This document shows positions 40,166-49,645 of a stretch of 64,000 nucleotides of DNA, one piece after another. The translations under genes were made by a program, and so were the position numbers. Numbering within the stretch: position 1 is the stretch's first letter; the number at the start of each line of letters is the position of its first letter. Below the pieces are notes generated by a model. That model did not search any database and had not been told where the DNA came from. It saw only the letters and a program-made list of their open reading frames with translations. Source of the DNA: an uncultured Alphaproteobacteria bacterium (GTDB lineage Bacteria; Pseudomonadota; Alphaproteobacteria; Thalassobaculales; Thalassobaculaceae); assembly GCA_937776645.1 (NCBI GenBank), contig CALMRI010000019.1, positions 1 through 64,000 on the forward strand, in the 5' to 3' direction.

Positions 40166-40876
40166 TCAGCCGGCGCGCCCAATAGACATGCCGCCGCAGA
40201 CATGCAGCACCTGGCCATTGACGAAGCTGCTGCGATCATCCAACAAAAAGCTGACCGCATTTGCTATATCTGCAGGCTGACCGAAACGGCCGACCGGCAC
40301 CGAAGCGCGGACTTGCTCATAAACTTCCGTCGTATAGGCACCGCGCAGCATGTCGGTGTCGATGGGGCCAGGCGCCACGGCATTCGCGGTGATGCCGGAG
40401 GGTGACAGCTCCATCGCCCAGGTCTTCATCAAGCCGACCACGGCGGCCTTGCTGGCAGCATAGGATGAAAGTTGGGGAATGCCGACGATCGCCCGGCTGG
40501 CGATATTGACGATACGACCAAAGCCCACCGCTTTCATGCCCGGAACCGCCGCTTGGGCGCATTGCAGGGCCACCCTAGTGTTGATCCTGATCACCCGATC
40601 GAACTCGTCGAGGCTGACGTCTTCCACATTGGCGACGCTGGAAATGCCGACGTTGTTGACCAGGCGAGTAACCCGGTGCTGTTGGCTGAGGGTGGTGAGA
40701 GCATCCGCCGTTGCCTTCTCGTTGGAGAGGTCAACTTTCACGAATATCGCCGCACCCGGATTTTCCGGCTCCAGCACGTCGAACTGTACGACCGTGTGAC
40801 CATCCTCGGTGAGACGCTCGCAGATGCCTCGGCCGATATTGCGCGATCCTCCCGTGACCAAAACACAATCCACCAT
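40166..40876 (-). CDS. short-chain dehydrogenase/reductase
   Basis: A 236-residue classical SDR that interconverts a hydroxyl and a keto group with NAD(P)H. Nucleotide motif TGGSRNIGRG at residues 8-17, NNVGISS, catalytic Ser in NIASRAI and the YAASK pair are all in place. FabG-like at the C-terminus (GPIDTDMLRG, VNGQVLHVCGGMSIG). GGGAGGG before ATG 40876. Substrate unknown. Confidence 0.9.
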   Translation of the reverse strand: MVDCVLVTGGSRNIGRGICERLTEDGHTVVQFDVLEPENPGAAIFVKVDLSNEKATADALTTLSQQHRVTRLVNNVGISSVANVEDVSLDEFDRVIRINTRVALQCAQAAVPGMKAVGFGRIVNIASRAIVGIPQLSSYAASKAAVVGLMKTWAMELSPSGITANAVAPGPIDTDMLRGAYTTEVYEQVRASVPVGRFGQPADIANAVSFLLDDRSSFVNGQVLHVCGGMSIGRAG

Positions 40877-41067
40877 CGTTCCCTCCCGTTTCGCCGTTTA
40901 ATGAAACGGTAGTGCCAGCACGGCGGTGGGTCCATCGCGATGATGGTTTCGTTGCAAACTCGGCCCGTGTGAACCGAATATCAGGTTCGTGGGCTGTCGC
41001 AGTCTTGTCGCGGCTGATCCAGCCGACCTAGGTTGCCGGCGCTCTCTGACATAAAGGCGCCAGCACG

Positions 41068-41505
41068 ATGAAACATATTCTGATTGCTAACGGTGACGAG
41101 ATTGCCATCCCTATTGCCCGCGCCGCCGCGGAAGCCGAATTTACCACGACCGCGGTTTTCACCGAGGACGATGCGGCGTCTCTGCATGTCCGACGGGCAG
41201 ACCACGCGGTGGCGCACTCGGGCGTTGGGTCGGCGGCTTATCTGGATATCGACTGGATGGCTGCAGCGGCGCTGGCGAATTACGTCGATACGATCCATCT
41301 GGGCTATGGATTTCTCAGCGAGAACGCCTAATTCACCCGGGCGGTTAGCGCAGCCGGGCTACCCTATATCGGCCCCTCGGACCCGGCGGGGCGGTCATGG
41401 TGAAGGCGGTCGCGGCATGCGGCCGGCCACCGGCCCGGCCGACCTCGAGGACGCCATGGGCCTTTGGCGGTCCGAGGCCGCATTCGGTAACGGCGCGGTC
41501 GCCCC
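41068..41505 (+). pseudogene. biotin carboxylase N-terminal fragment, decayed
   Basis: ATG 41068 begins a clear biotin carboxylase N-terminus: KHILIANGDEIAIPIARAAA, AVFTEDDAASLHVRRADHA, AAYLDID, HLGYGFLSENA, the ATP-grasp entry domain of acyl-CoA carboxylase alpha subunits. A TAA at 41329-41331 interrupts it; the same frame continues FTRAVSAAGLPYIGPSDPAG. Past that the match jumps frame and skips residues: GGRGMRPATGPADLEDAMG, WRSEAAFGNGAV. It ends against the stop of the convergent epimerase gene. The remaining 500 residues of a carboxylase are gone, so this is a truncated, multiply disabled relic. The canonical ANRGEIA also reads ANGDEIA. Confidence 0.85.
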
Positions 41506-41506
41506 T

Positions 41507-42406
41507 CTAGCCATATATTTTCGCGCGAAAATCGTGCACCGCCCGAAACCCGAGGTGCTCTTCGGCATGGGTTAGGTCGTAAAGCGGCGCGTGCGGGTTT
41601 TCCACGTAAAGGGACGGGTCCCGTACCTCCACCTCTTGACCAGCCTTGTCGGCGAAACGCTCAAGCGTCGGTTCCGGCGCCAGAGTGTTGGGGCCACAGA
41701 GAAAATACGGACCGAACCCGGGATCATCCAATTCCAGGGCCAACCGATAGGCAATCGCAAGGTCACGCGGATCGACATAGTGCAACATAGCGCCGCCCCC
41801 CGGTGGCTTACGGCCCCCAGCCGCCGGCCATTGGTAGCCGGCCGGGTCGGCGGCACGCGCTCTAACCTCACCCTCCATATCCGGGTAAAGCACAAAAACC
41901 GGGCGCATCGCCACAACCTCGAAAGCCCCTCGGTCAACGAAACTCCGAGCCATTTCCTCGCACAGCTTCTTGCTGAGGGCATAGGGATCGGTGGGCCGGC
42001 GCGGGTGGTCGACGTCAATCGGCAAATAGTCCGGCGAGATCATCGAGCCCGACAACACCGTATAGCCGACAACAGAGTCGCTGGAGGTGATGATCACCCG
42101 TTTGACGCCGGCATCCTGTGCGGCCTTCAGCACATTCCAGGTGCCGGTGACATTAGTGTGGATGATCTCGTCGCCGGTACCGCTCCAGATATTCGGGATT
42201 GCCGCGATATGCACGACGGCGTCCATGCCCTCGCAGGCCCGGCTGACCGCATCGGGATTGACGATGGTATCGGCGATATGCGGGATGTTGCTCTTGTCGG
42301 GCAACACATCCAGGCCAGAAAGCTTGCACCGCCCCTTCAGCTCGTTGATCACATAACCGCCCATCAACCCGCCGGCGCCGGTCACCAAAACATGTTCGAA
42401 CTGCAT
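41507..42406 (-). CDS. NAD-dependent epimerase/dehydratase
   Basis: A 299-residue extended SDR (UDP-glucose-4-epimerase-like fold). Rossmann motif VTGAGGLMGGYVI at residues 9-21, catalytic YALSK pair in DPYALSKKLCEEM, and Ser in ITSSDSVVG. The substrate-binding C-terminus (FLCGPNTLAPEPTLERFAD) is complete. It lies in a minus-strand run with a classical SDR and leuDC upstream, so it may share their transcript. Substrate, sugar nucleotide or otherwise, cannot be told. Confidence 0.88.
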   Translation of the reverse strand: MQFEHVLVTGAGGLMGGYVINELKGRCKLSGLDVLPDKSNIPHIADTIVNPDAVSRACEGMDAVVHIAAIPNIWSGTGDEIIHTNVTGTWNVLKAAQDAGVKRVIITSSDSVVGYTVLSGSMISPDYLPIDVDHPRRPTDPYALSKKLCEEMARSFVDRGAFEVVAMRPVFVLYPDMEGEVRARAADPAGYQWPAAGGRKPPGGGAMLHYVDPRDLAIAYRLALELDDPGFGPYFLCGPNTLAPEPTLERFADKAGQEVEVRDPSLYVENPHAPLYDLTHAEEHLGFRAVHDFRAKIYG

Positions 42407-42467
42407 TTCCCTACGTCCCCGTTTTTTGCCTGTCTTATAAACCGGGTTTCCCCGATAGATCAGTCAT

Positions 42468-43268
42468 CTATCCGACCCGCACCGACATTCCCCCATCAAG
42501 CACGATCTCGGTACCGGTAACGAAGCGCGCCTCGTCAGAGGCGAGATAGACCGCCGCATTGGCGGTATCGCGACCATCGCCCATGAAGCCGAGGGGAATT
42601 CGGGCCAGGCGCTGCGCCAGCAGTTTCTCAACGTCGCCGCCGGCGCGCTGTCCGGCGAGGCGGACCTCGACCATTGGTGTGTGCAGCTGACCGGGAACGA
42701 TCGTGTTCACCCGGATGCCATGTGGGGCGTATTGCATGGCCACAACCTTGGACAATTGGATCACCCCGGCCTTGGTGGCGGCATAGGCGACCTGGGCAGA
42801 GCCGGTCCATCTAAGCCCCGAGGTCGAGGCGAGATTGACAATCGCACCACTGCCTTGCACTTCCATCTGCGGCAAGACGTGCTTGCAGGTGAGGAACACG
42901 GATTTCAGATTGAGGTCGATCTGCGCGTCCCAGACCTCCTCGGCCATTTCCACCGGCCCGCCAGCGGCTGAACCGCCGACATTGTTGACCAGAACATCAA
43001 TGCGCCCGAACCGCTCGATACACGCCGCGACCATGGTTTCTACCGAGGCGCCATCGGTAACGTCGCAGATATGAGTGCACAGCTCGACGCCAAGCTCGGC
43101 CGTCCGTTCCACGGTTTCCTGAAGTGCGGTTTCGGATCGGTCGACGGCGAAGACCTTGGCGCCTTCCTCGATGAACCGATAGGTCGTGGCCCGCCCGTTT
43201 CCCCAGCCCGGCCCGACACAGCCGGCGCCGGAAATGATCGCCACTTTATCCTGCAGGCGCTTGGTCAT
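42468..43268 (-). CDS. short-chain dehydrogenase/reductase
   Basis: A 266-residue classical SDR. The nucleotide loop reads SGAGCVGPGWGNGRATT, longer than the usual TGxxxGxG; NNVGGSAAG, Ser in NLASTSG and the YAATK pair follow, and the end reads VTGTEIVLDGGMSVRVG. The long glycine-rich loop marks a subgroup found in catabolic operons. It sits between leuD and the epimerase on one strand. Substrate unknown. Confidence 0.9.
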   Translation of the reverse strand: MTKRLQDKVAIISGAGCVGPGWGNGRATTYRFIEEGAKVFAVDRSETALQETVERTAELGVELCTHICDVTDGASVETMVAACIERFGRIDVLVNNVGGSAAGGPVEMAEEVWDAQIDLNLKSVFLTCKHVLPQMEVQGSGAIVNLASTSGLRWTGSAQVAYAATKAGVIQLSKVVAMQYAPHGIRVNTIVPGQLHTPMVEVRLAGQRAGGDVEKLLAQRLARIPLGFMGDGRDTANAAVYLASDEARFVTGTEIVLDGGMSVRVG

Positions 43269-43351
43269 TTTGTGATGTCCTTATCGGTTACCGGGCGGGT
43301 GCCCGTCGCCATGGAGCCAGGACGACGGATCTGGCGGGAAAATCACCACCA

Positions 43352-43981
43352 TCAGCCGGCCCAACCGTGCCGCTTGGCGTAAGTCTTGGCGAAATCGGCG
43401 ATCTTGTCCTCAAACTCAATGGTCAGGCCAATATCGTCCAGTCCGTTGAGCAGCCGGTGCTTATCAAATGCATCAATCTCGAAGGCGTAACCGGTTTGAT
43501 CCGGACCGGTCAGGCTCTGGGTATCCAGGTCGATAGCGATCTCCGCGCCCGGGCTTTCGCGCAATTGCCGGCGCAGGGTCGCGCAATGCTCACCCGAGAG
43601 TTGGATCGGCAATACGCCATTCTTAATGCAATTGCTGTAGTGGATATCGCCAAAGCTCGGCGCGATCACCGACCGGACACCATTGGCGGTTAGCACCGAT
43701 ACTGCGTGCTCCCGCGACGAACCGCAGCCCCAGTTGATGTCGGTGACGAAGATTCGGCCCTCCCGATAAGGCGCGCGGTTGTAGACAAAATCCTTCTCAG
43801 AGCCGTCGGCGTTGAACCGCAGATCGTGGAACAAAATGCGGTCATAGTCCGGATCCGTAGAGGCGCGGCGCAGAAAACGACCCGGGATGATCTGGTCGGT
43901 GTCGCAATTGGGGATATCGATCGGCACCGCGACCGAGCTAAAGGTGGTGAACGGGGTTAAGCCCGGCTTCGACGTCATCAT
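43352..43981 (-). CDS. leuD: 3-isopropylmalate dehydratase small subunit
   Basis: A 209-residue swivel-domain subunit that with LeuC isomerises 2- to 3-isopropylmalate in leucine synthesis. PNCDTDQIIPGRFL, INWGCGSSREHA and PSFGDIHYSNCIKNG are diagnostic. The ATG at 43981 overlaps the leuC stop by one base (TGATG); a TTG at 43984 is less likely. Neither leuA nor leuB is close, so a role as a second, LeuCD-like dehydratase in catabolism cannot be excluded. Confidence 0.93.
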   Translation of the reverse strand: MMTSKPGLTPFTTFSSVAVPIDIPNCDTDQIIPGRFLRRASTDPDYDRILFHDLRFNADGSEKDFVYNRAPYREGRIFVTDINWGCGSSREHAVSVLTANGVRSVIAPSFGDIHYSNCIKNGVLPIQLSGEHCATLRRQLRESPGAEIAIDLDTQSLTGPDQTGYAFEIDAFDKHRLLNGLDDIGLTIEFEDKIADFAKTYAKRHGWAG

Positions 43982-45384
43982 CAAACTTCCTCGATCAGCG
44001 TGCGGACGTCGGTGAGGTGACCGGTTACCGCCGCAGCGGCGGCCATCGCCGGGCTGAGCAGGTGAGTGCGGCTACCAGGGCCTTGGCGGCCGCGGAAGTT
44101 GCGGTTGCTGGTTGAGGCCGCGCGTTCTCCCGGCGCCAACATATCGCCGTTCAGGGCGATGCACATGGAGCACCCCGGCTCGCGCCATTCCATGCCCGCC
44201 TCGATAAAGATCTTGTCGAGCCCCTCGGCCTCGGCCTGTTTCTTCACCAGACCGGATCCCGGCACCACCAGGGTGCGGGCCTTGGCTCGACGCCCTTTGG
44301 CGACCGCAGCGGCGGCGCGCATATCCTCAATCCGGCTATTGGTGCAGGCGCCGATGAAAACCGTATCCACCTTGATATCCGACAACGCCATGCCGGGTTT
44401 CAAATCCATGTAGTCGAGGGCCGCTTCCATGTCGGCGCGGACCTGCGGATCGACCTCGCTGGTTGGGTCTGGCACGCAGTCGGTGACCGGCAAGACCCAT
44501 TGCGGGCTGTTGCCCCAGGTAACCATCGGCGCGATGGCCCCGCCGTCCAGGGTGATTTCCACATCGAACCGGGCGCCGGCGTCCGAAGTCAGCCCGCGCC
44601 AATAGGCCTTGGCTTCATCCCACTTCTCGCCTTGTGGTGCAAAGGGTCGACCGGCGCAGTACTCGATCGTCTTGTCGTCCGGCGCGATGATGCCGAAACG
44701 TGCGCCCGCCTCGATAGTCATGTTGCAGACAGTCATCCGCCCTTCCATCGACATGCCATCGATCGCCGAGCCGGCGTATTCGATGGCATAGCCAGTCCCG
44801 CCAGCGGCGCCGATCTTTTTAATCACCGCGAGGATGACATCCTTACCGCTGACCCCAAAACCAAGCTGGCCAGTGATGGTGATCCGCATAGTCTTGGGCT
44901 TGCGTTGCCACAGGGTTTGGGTGATCAGAACATGCTGCACCTCGGTCGAGCCAATACCGAAGGCGATACAGCCGAGCGCGCCATGGGTCGAGGTATGAGA
45001 ATCGCCGCAAACCAGGGTCAGACCGGGTAAGGTAATGCCCTGCTCCGGGCCGACGACATGGACGATGCCGTGACGCTCGTCGGTCATTGAGAAATGGTGA
45101 AAGCCGAAATCATCGGCGGCTTGCTGCAGGCCGGCCACGGTCTCGCGCATCTCACCCTCGGGAATATCCTCGACGGTCTTGGCGGTGGTTGGGACGCTGT
45201 GATCGGGGACGCCGAACAATTTATCCGGCTCGCGCACCTTGAGGCCCTTCGATTGCAGCACCTTGAACAGACGGTGATGCAGATCATGGGTCAAGTGGCG
45301 ATCGACATAAAGCAGAGCATTGCCGTCCTCGCGTTCGTGGATGACATGCTCGTCCCAGATTTTTTGAAACAGTGTCTTGCCCAT
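43981..45384 (-). CDS. leuC: 3-isopropylmalate dehydratase large subunit
   Basis: A 467-residue aconitase-superfamily protein, normal length. It binds a 4Fe-4S cluster: one Cys in [12 protein letters not shown] and the pair in [11 protein letters not shown]. Substrate-recognition and fold motifs [16 protein letters not shown] and [17 protein letters not shown] are present. ATG 45384; its stop overlaps the leuD start. Upstream a 258-base gap separates it from the divergent alcohol dehydrogenase and should hold both promoters. Confidence 0.95.
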   Translation of the reverse strand: MGKTLFQKIWDEHVIHEREDGNALLYVDRHLTHDLHHRLFKVLQSKGLKVREPDKLFGVPDHSVPTTAKTVEDIPEGEMRETVAGLQQAADDFGFHHFSMTDERHGIVHVVGPEQGITLPGLTLVCGDSHTSTHGALGCIAFGIGSTEVQHVLITQTLWQRKPKTMRITITGQLGFGVSGKDVILAVIKKIGAAGGTGYAIEYAGSAIDGMSMEGRMTVCNMTIEAGARFGIIAPDDKTIEYCAGRPFAPQGEKWDEAKAYWRGLTSDAGARFDVEITLDGGAIAPMVTWGNSPQWVLPVTDCVPDPTSEVDPQVRADMEAALDYMDLKPGMALSDIKVDTVFIGACTNSRIEDMRAAAAVAKGRRAKARTLVVPGSGLVKKQAEAEGLDKIFIEAGMEWREPGCSMCIALNGDMLAPGERAASTSNRNFRGRQGPGSRTHLLSPAMAAAAAVTGHLTDVRTLIEEV

Positions 45385-45642
45385 GAATACCTTTCCATCG
45401 CGTTGGAAACCTGTCCCGTTTGTTTAATGGTCGGCGGGTGAATTTCCACGATCTATTGGTGACGGGATGGGCGCGAGGGGAACGACAATCACAGTTCTGC
45501 TAGTGGGCGCCCTGGAAGATCCGATGCCCTACGAAAGCCGGAGATGCGGAAAATGGAAGAGGCGGGGTTCTTTACAAAACTGCCAATGATCTAGGATAGT
45601 TCCTGTAAAAATAAACAAAAGCAAAGAGGAAGCACCGAACCG

Positions 45643-46737
45643 ATGAAAGCCGCCGTCCTTTACGAGCCAAATACACCGCTGGTGATCGAGGATATCACCG
45701 TGCGCAAACCGCAGGCCCGTGAGGTGATGATCCGTACTGCCGTCGCCGGGCTTTGCCATTCCGACCTGCATTTCATCGAGGGGTTGTATCCACACCCGCT
45801 ACCGGTCGTGTTGGGACACGAATCCGCCGGGATCGTCGAGCAAGTCGGCTCCGAGGTGACCTATGTGCAGCCTGGTGACCATGTCATCACCTGCATGTCA
45901 GTGTTCTGCGGGATCTGCGAGAATTGCATGACCGGGCGACCGATGATCTGCAGCAATACCGACGTCAAGCTACCGCCGGGGAAGGCCCGCCGCCTCGAAT
46001 GGGACAGGCCGGAACAGCTGCATACCGGGTTTGATCTATCTTCCTTCGCCGAGCAGATGCTGGTGCACGAGAACGCCATCGTAAAAATTCGCAAGGACAT
46101 GCCCTTCGACCGCGCGGCGCTAATCGGTTGCGCGGTGATCACCGGTTTTGGCGCAGCGGTCAACACCGCGGCCGTCAAAATGGGCGAGACTGTAGCGGTC
46201 ATCGGTTGCGGCGGTGTCGGCATGGCGGCGGTCAATGGCGCCTTTGTCGCCGGTGCCGGACGCATCATCGCGGTCGACACCAACCCAACCAAACTACAAC
46301 TCGCAACCAAGCTTGGGGCGACAGATCTCGTCGACCCCAATGACGGCGACCCGGTCGCCCGGATCATGGAGATAACTAAGGGCGGCGTTCACCATGCGAT
46401 CGAGTGTCTCGGACTGAAGAAGACAGTGGAGCAATCCTTCGAAATGCTGGCCATGGGCGGCACCGCCACCATTGTAGGCATGGTGCCCTTCGGCGAGAAG
46501 ATCGAGTTGCATGGATTTGATTTCCTGGACGAGCGCAAGATCCAGGGTTCGTCCATGGGCTCGAACCGTTTCCGGGTCGACATGCCGCGATTGATCGAGC
46601 TGTACATGCAGGGGCGGCTGCATCTGGATGATTGGGTGTCCGATACGATCAAGCTCGAGGAGATCAACGAAGGCTTCGCCAACATGAAGGCCGGCAAGGT
46701 GATCCGCTCGGTGATCGATTTCGGCGTGGCGGCATAG
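45643..46737 (+). CDS. zinc-dependent alcohol dehydrogenase (class III-like MDR)
   Basis: A 364-residue medium-chain dehydrogenase. The catalytic Zn ligands are seen in GLCHSDLHF and GHESAGIV, the structural Zn cysteines in CGICENCMTGRPMIC, and NAD binds GCGGVGMAAVNGAF. The size and spacing match class III-type or mycothiol/glutathione-dependent formaldehyde dehydrogenase relatives, but several bacterial alcohol dehydrogenases share them. AGAGGAAG lies before ATG 45643. Followed six bases later by an unassigned Rossmann protein and then a ThDP enzyme, so a small C-C-cleavage plus redox pathway is plausible. Confidence 0.92.
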   Translation: MKAAVLYEPNTPLVIEDITVRKPQAREVMIRTAVAGLCHSDLHFIEGLYPHPLPVVLGHESAGIVEQVGSEVTYVQPGDHVITCMSVFCGICENCMTGRPMICSNTDVKLPPGKARRLEWDRPEQLHTGFDLSSFAEQMLVHENAIVKIRKDMPFDRAALIGCAVITGFGAAVNTAAVKMGETVAVIGCGGVGMAAVNGAFVAGAGRIIAVDTNPTKLQLATKLGATDLVDPNDGDPVARIMEITKGGVHHAIECLGLKKTVEQSFEMLAMGGTATIVGMVPFGEKIELHGFDFLDERKIQGSSMGSNRFRVDMPRLIELYMQGRLHLDDWVSDTIKLEEINEGFANMKAGKVIRSVIDFGVAA

Positions 46738-46743
46738 AGCGGC

Positions 46744-47871
46744 TTGGGGCGGCCAGGGGCAATCGAGACGGCAAGGGTATCCGGGGCGCCAGGTTTCGAC
46801 ACCCTGCTGATCATCTCCATCGGCGAGCTCGGCACCCATGTTCTGGAGGCGGTGAGCCGGAGCGGGTTGTTCCGGTGCATCGTCGTCGCCAGCCGCTCCG
46901 GCCGCAAAGCCCAACAGCGCATTAACAACGCCTTAATCGGGGCCGGCCTGGACGGATATTTCCCACGTTTCGAGGCAGTGGAGCTCGATTTCAACGATCC
47001 GGACTGCGCGAAACAGCTTCGGGCGCTTGCTCCCGACGTTATCTTCAGCGCGCCATCGCTTCGGCCTTGGTGGCGGACCGAGGACCCGGCAACCGGCGCG
47101 CTGCCTTTTGCCGCACTGATGAGCCTGCATCTGGCGCCAATGGCAGTGTTGCGCGAGCGGATGGCCGAGGCGGATCTTGACGGCATCTGGATCGCCGCTT
47201 CGTTTCCCGATGTGATCAATCCGTGCCTCACCCGCTCGGGACATGGACCACATTGCGGGGTCGGCAATTTGCAGGAGCCGATCGCCAAAATTCAGGCCGG
47301 GGTCGGGCAGGCCCTGTCTGTCGATCCAACGGAGGTCGAGATACGGCTCGTCGCCCAGCACGCCTTCGAATATTACGTGATGCGCGAAGAGCCGTTGGAT
47401 GCGCTGCCGCCTTATCAGCTGCAGGTTTTGGCGGCGGGCAAGGACGTAAGCGATCTCGGCCACCGGATCCTGCGCGAGCCGTTTCCGTTTCCGTACGACC
47501 TGCATTTCAACCGGGTGACCGCATCAGCCTGCCTTGTTGCGCTCAAGGCATTGGCGGCGGAAGGGCCGAGCCGAACGCACCTGCCGGGGATTTTGGGTTT
47601 GCCCGGCGGCTATCCGGTAGTTGTCGAGGGCAAGCATCTGCAGCTAGACTTGGCCGAGGGCTGGAGTGTGGACGCAGCGGTAGCGACCAACACTGCATCG
47701 CTCGCCTGGGACGGCATTGGCGCACTCGACGCAGACGGAACGGTTCATTTCACCCGGGAAACCTCCCGGGCGTTGCACAGCCTCACCGGCCACTCAATCG
47801 AGTCCCTGCATCCAAGTGAGGCCGCTCAACAGGCGAAATGGATTTTAGATGCGCTACCGGCGGATCGTTGA
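46744..47871 (+). CDS. NAD(P)-binding Rossmann protein of unknown function
   Basis: A 375-residue protein with an N-terminal dinucleotide fold: LLIISIGELGTHVLEAVSR, a GxGxxG-like loop, then VVASRSGRK, in the style of saccharopine dehydrogenase-like proteins. The middle (HLAPMAVLRERM, IAASFPDVINPCL, HGPHCGVGN) and C-terminal parts do not match a family I know. No ATG is available near the first strand, so TTG 46744 is the likely start, six bases after the alcohol dehydrogenase stop. Probably in an operon with it and with the ThDP enzyme downstream. Confidence 0.75.
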   Translation: MGRPGAIETARVSGAPGFDTLLIISIGELGTHVLEAVSRSGLFRCIVVASRSGRKAQQRINNALIGAGLDGYFPRFEAVELDFNDPDCAKQLRALAPDVIFSAPSLRPWWRTEDPATGALPFAALMSLHLAPMAVLRERMAEADLDGIWIAASFPDVINPCLTRSGHGPHCGVGNLQEPIAKIQAGVGQALSVDPTEVEIRLVAQHAFEYYVMREEPLDALPPYQLQVLAAGKDVSDLGHRILREPFPFPYDLHFNRVTASACLVALKALAAEGPSRTHLPGILGLPGGYPVVVEGKHLQLDLAEGWSVDAAVATNTASLAWDGIGALDADGTVHFTRETSRALHSLTGHSIESLHPSEAAQQAKWILDALPADR

Positions 47872-47998
47872 ACACTTTGAAATTTTCCGTTTTCACTCCC
47901 ACTTCCAATACCCCCTCCCCCATTGCTCCAGACGCTCCCGTCGGCCAAACTTCCCGCTCCTGGCGTCTCCACCGCCACCCTCACCACGGAGTCTCATC

Positions 47999-49630
47999 AT
48001 GCCCGTCATGACTGGCGGCCAGGCCGTCGTCCGCGCGTTGATCGACAATGGCGTCGATACCGTCTTCGGCATTCCCGGAGTTCAGCTCGACCCGCTTTAT
48101 GACGCGTTTTACGAGCGCCGGAACAATCTGAAGGTGGTGCACTCGCGGCACGAGCAAGGCGCGGCGTTCATGGCGATGGGCTATGCCCAGGCGACTGGGC
48201 GCACCGGGGTGTTTGCGATCGTGCCCGGGCCGGGGTTGCTGAACGCGATGACGGCGGTGATCACCGCTAACTCGGCGAACCAACCGGTGCTCGGGATCAC
48301 CGGGCAAATCCCTTCGCAGCATATTGGCAAGAATTACGGCATCGCCCATGAGGTCAAGGACCAGCTGGCGATGAGCCGGGGCGTGGTCGATTGGGCCGAG
48401 CGCGCTGATCACCCGAGTGAGGTTCCGGCGCTGCTCGACGCCGCTTTTACCCATTGCCATTCCGGGCGAAACAAGGCCGCCCTGTTTGAGATGGCGCCGG
48501 ACCAGTATTTGGCCACTGCAGAGGTCGAACCACTGCCCGCCGCAACCCCGCGCCCGGCACCCCAACCCGATGCGATCTTGCTCGCCGATGCGGCAAAGCG
48601 GCTGCATGGCGCCAAGCGGCCAATCATTTTGGTTGGCGGCGGCGTGGTTGGGGCCGAGGGGGAACTGAAGGCAGTAGCGGAGAAGCTTGGCGCGCCGGTG
48701 GTGATGTCACCCAGCGGTCGCGGCGCATTGTCGGACGAGCATCCGTTGGCTTTCAACCAACTCGCCGGACAGCGCCTCTGGGATGATGCCGATGTGGCAC
48801 TGGTCGTTGGCCGGCGCTTTTCGACGCCTGGACTGGCCTGGGGCCGGGTCGGCGAGGTTGCATTGGTCCGCATCGATATCGACCCGACACAGATCGTCAA
48901 GCCGCGCAAATCCGACGTGGCGCTGCTCACCTCGTCCCAGATTGGCCTCGCCCGCCTTGACATGGCCTTATCTAACTTGGGCCCAAGGCGGACCGAGCTA
49001 TGGCAAGGCGCCGATGCGGTGCGTCAGGAGATCGCCGTTCAGCTTGACGCCCTGGAGCCGCTATCCGGCTATAACCGGGCGGTCCGAGCGGCTCTGCCAA
49101 GGGACGGCATGCTGTTCGCCGATGTTACGCGCTTCACGGTGTTCAGCCGCTTCGGCATGCCGTTCTATCAACCCCGCAGCTTCTTCATGCCGGGCTTTCA
49201 GGCGACCCTGGGCTGGAGCTATCCAGCCGCATTGGGGGCGAAAATCGGCTCCCCTTACCGCAAGGTGGTGGCGACGGTCGGCGATGGTGGCTTCGGCTTC
49301 ACCATGCAGGAACTGGCGACCGCCGTACTGCACAAGATCCCGGTCACCGTCGTGGTTTTCGACAACAGCGCCTACGGCAATGTCAAAACCATCCAGGCCA
49401 ACCAGTTCGGTGGCCGCCATATCGCCGTCGACTTGGCCAACCCAGATTGGGTCAAGGTGGCCGAGGCCTTCGGCATGAAGGGTGAGAAGGCCGAAAGCGA
49501 GGCGCAATTGGAGGAAGTACTGTCGCGTCACCTCGCCCTCGATGCGCCGAGCCTGATCACAGTACCGGTCGGTGAGATGCCGAATGTCTGGAGCCTGGTG
49601 CGCCGCCCGCCCTCAGCCGGCGGTGGCTAA
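47999..49630 (+). CDS. thiamine-diphosphate-dependent enzyme (acetolactate synthase / benzoylformate decarboxylase-like)
   Basis: A 543-residue ThDP enzyme. TGGQAVVRALIDNGVDTVFGIPGVQ is the PYR-domain start, SRHEQGA holds the activating Glu (about residue 51), and GDGGFGFTMQE with VVFDNSAYGN is the Mg/ThDP motif. The second Asn of the usual NN reads as DNS. ATG 47999 is chosen over the open frame because the family begins right at this point. It may be co-transcribed with the Rossmann protein (127-base gap). It converges with the glutathionylspermidine-synthase-like gene. Likely a 2-oxoacid decarboxylase or lyase. Confidence 0.9.
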   Translation: MPVMTGGQAVVRALIDNGVDTVFGIPGVQLDPLYDAFYERRNNLKVVHSRHEQGAAFMAMGYAQATGRTGVFAIVPGPGLLNAMTAVITANSANQPVLGITGQIPSQHIGKNYGIAHEVKDQLAMSRGVVDWAERADHPSEVPALLDAAFTHCHSGRNKAALFEMAPDQYLATAEVEPLPAATPRPAPQPDAILLADAAKRLHGAKRPIILVGGGVVGAEGELKAVAEKLGAPVVMSPSGRGALSDEHPLAFNQLAGQRLWDDADVALVVGRRFSTPGLAWGRVGEVALVRIDIDPTQIVKPRKSDVALLTSSQIGLARLDMALSNLGPRRTELWQGADAVRQEIAVQLDALEPLSGYNRAVRAALPRDGMLFADVTRFTVFSRFGMPFYQPRSFFMPGFQATLGWSYPAALGAKIGSPYRKVVATVGDGGFGFTMQELATAVLHKIPVTVVVFDNSAYGNVKTIQANQFGGRHIAVDLANPDWVKVAEAFGMKGEKAESEAQLEEVLSRHLALDAPSLITVPVGEMPNVWSLVRRPPSAGGG

Positions 49631-49645
49631 GGAACGTTCGGCCGG

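Noticed and set aside
43352-45384. leuCD as part of a complete leucine operon
   Set aside because: No leuA or leuB lies within the window; neighbours are SDR genes and an alcohol dehydrogenase.
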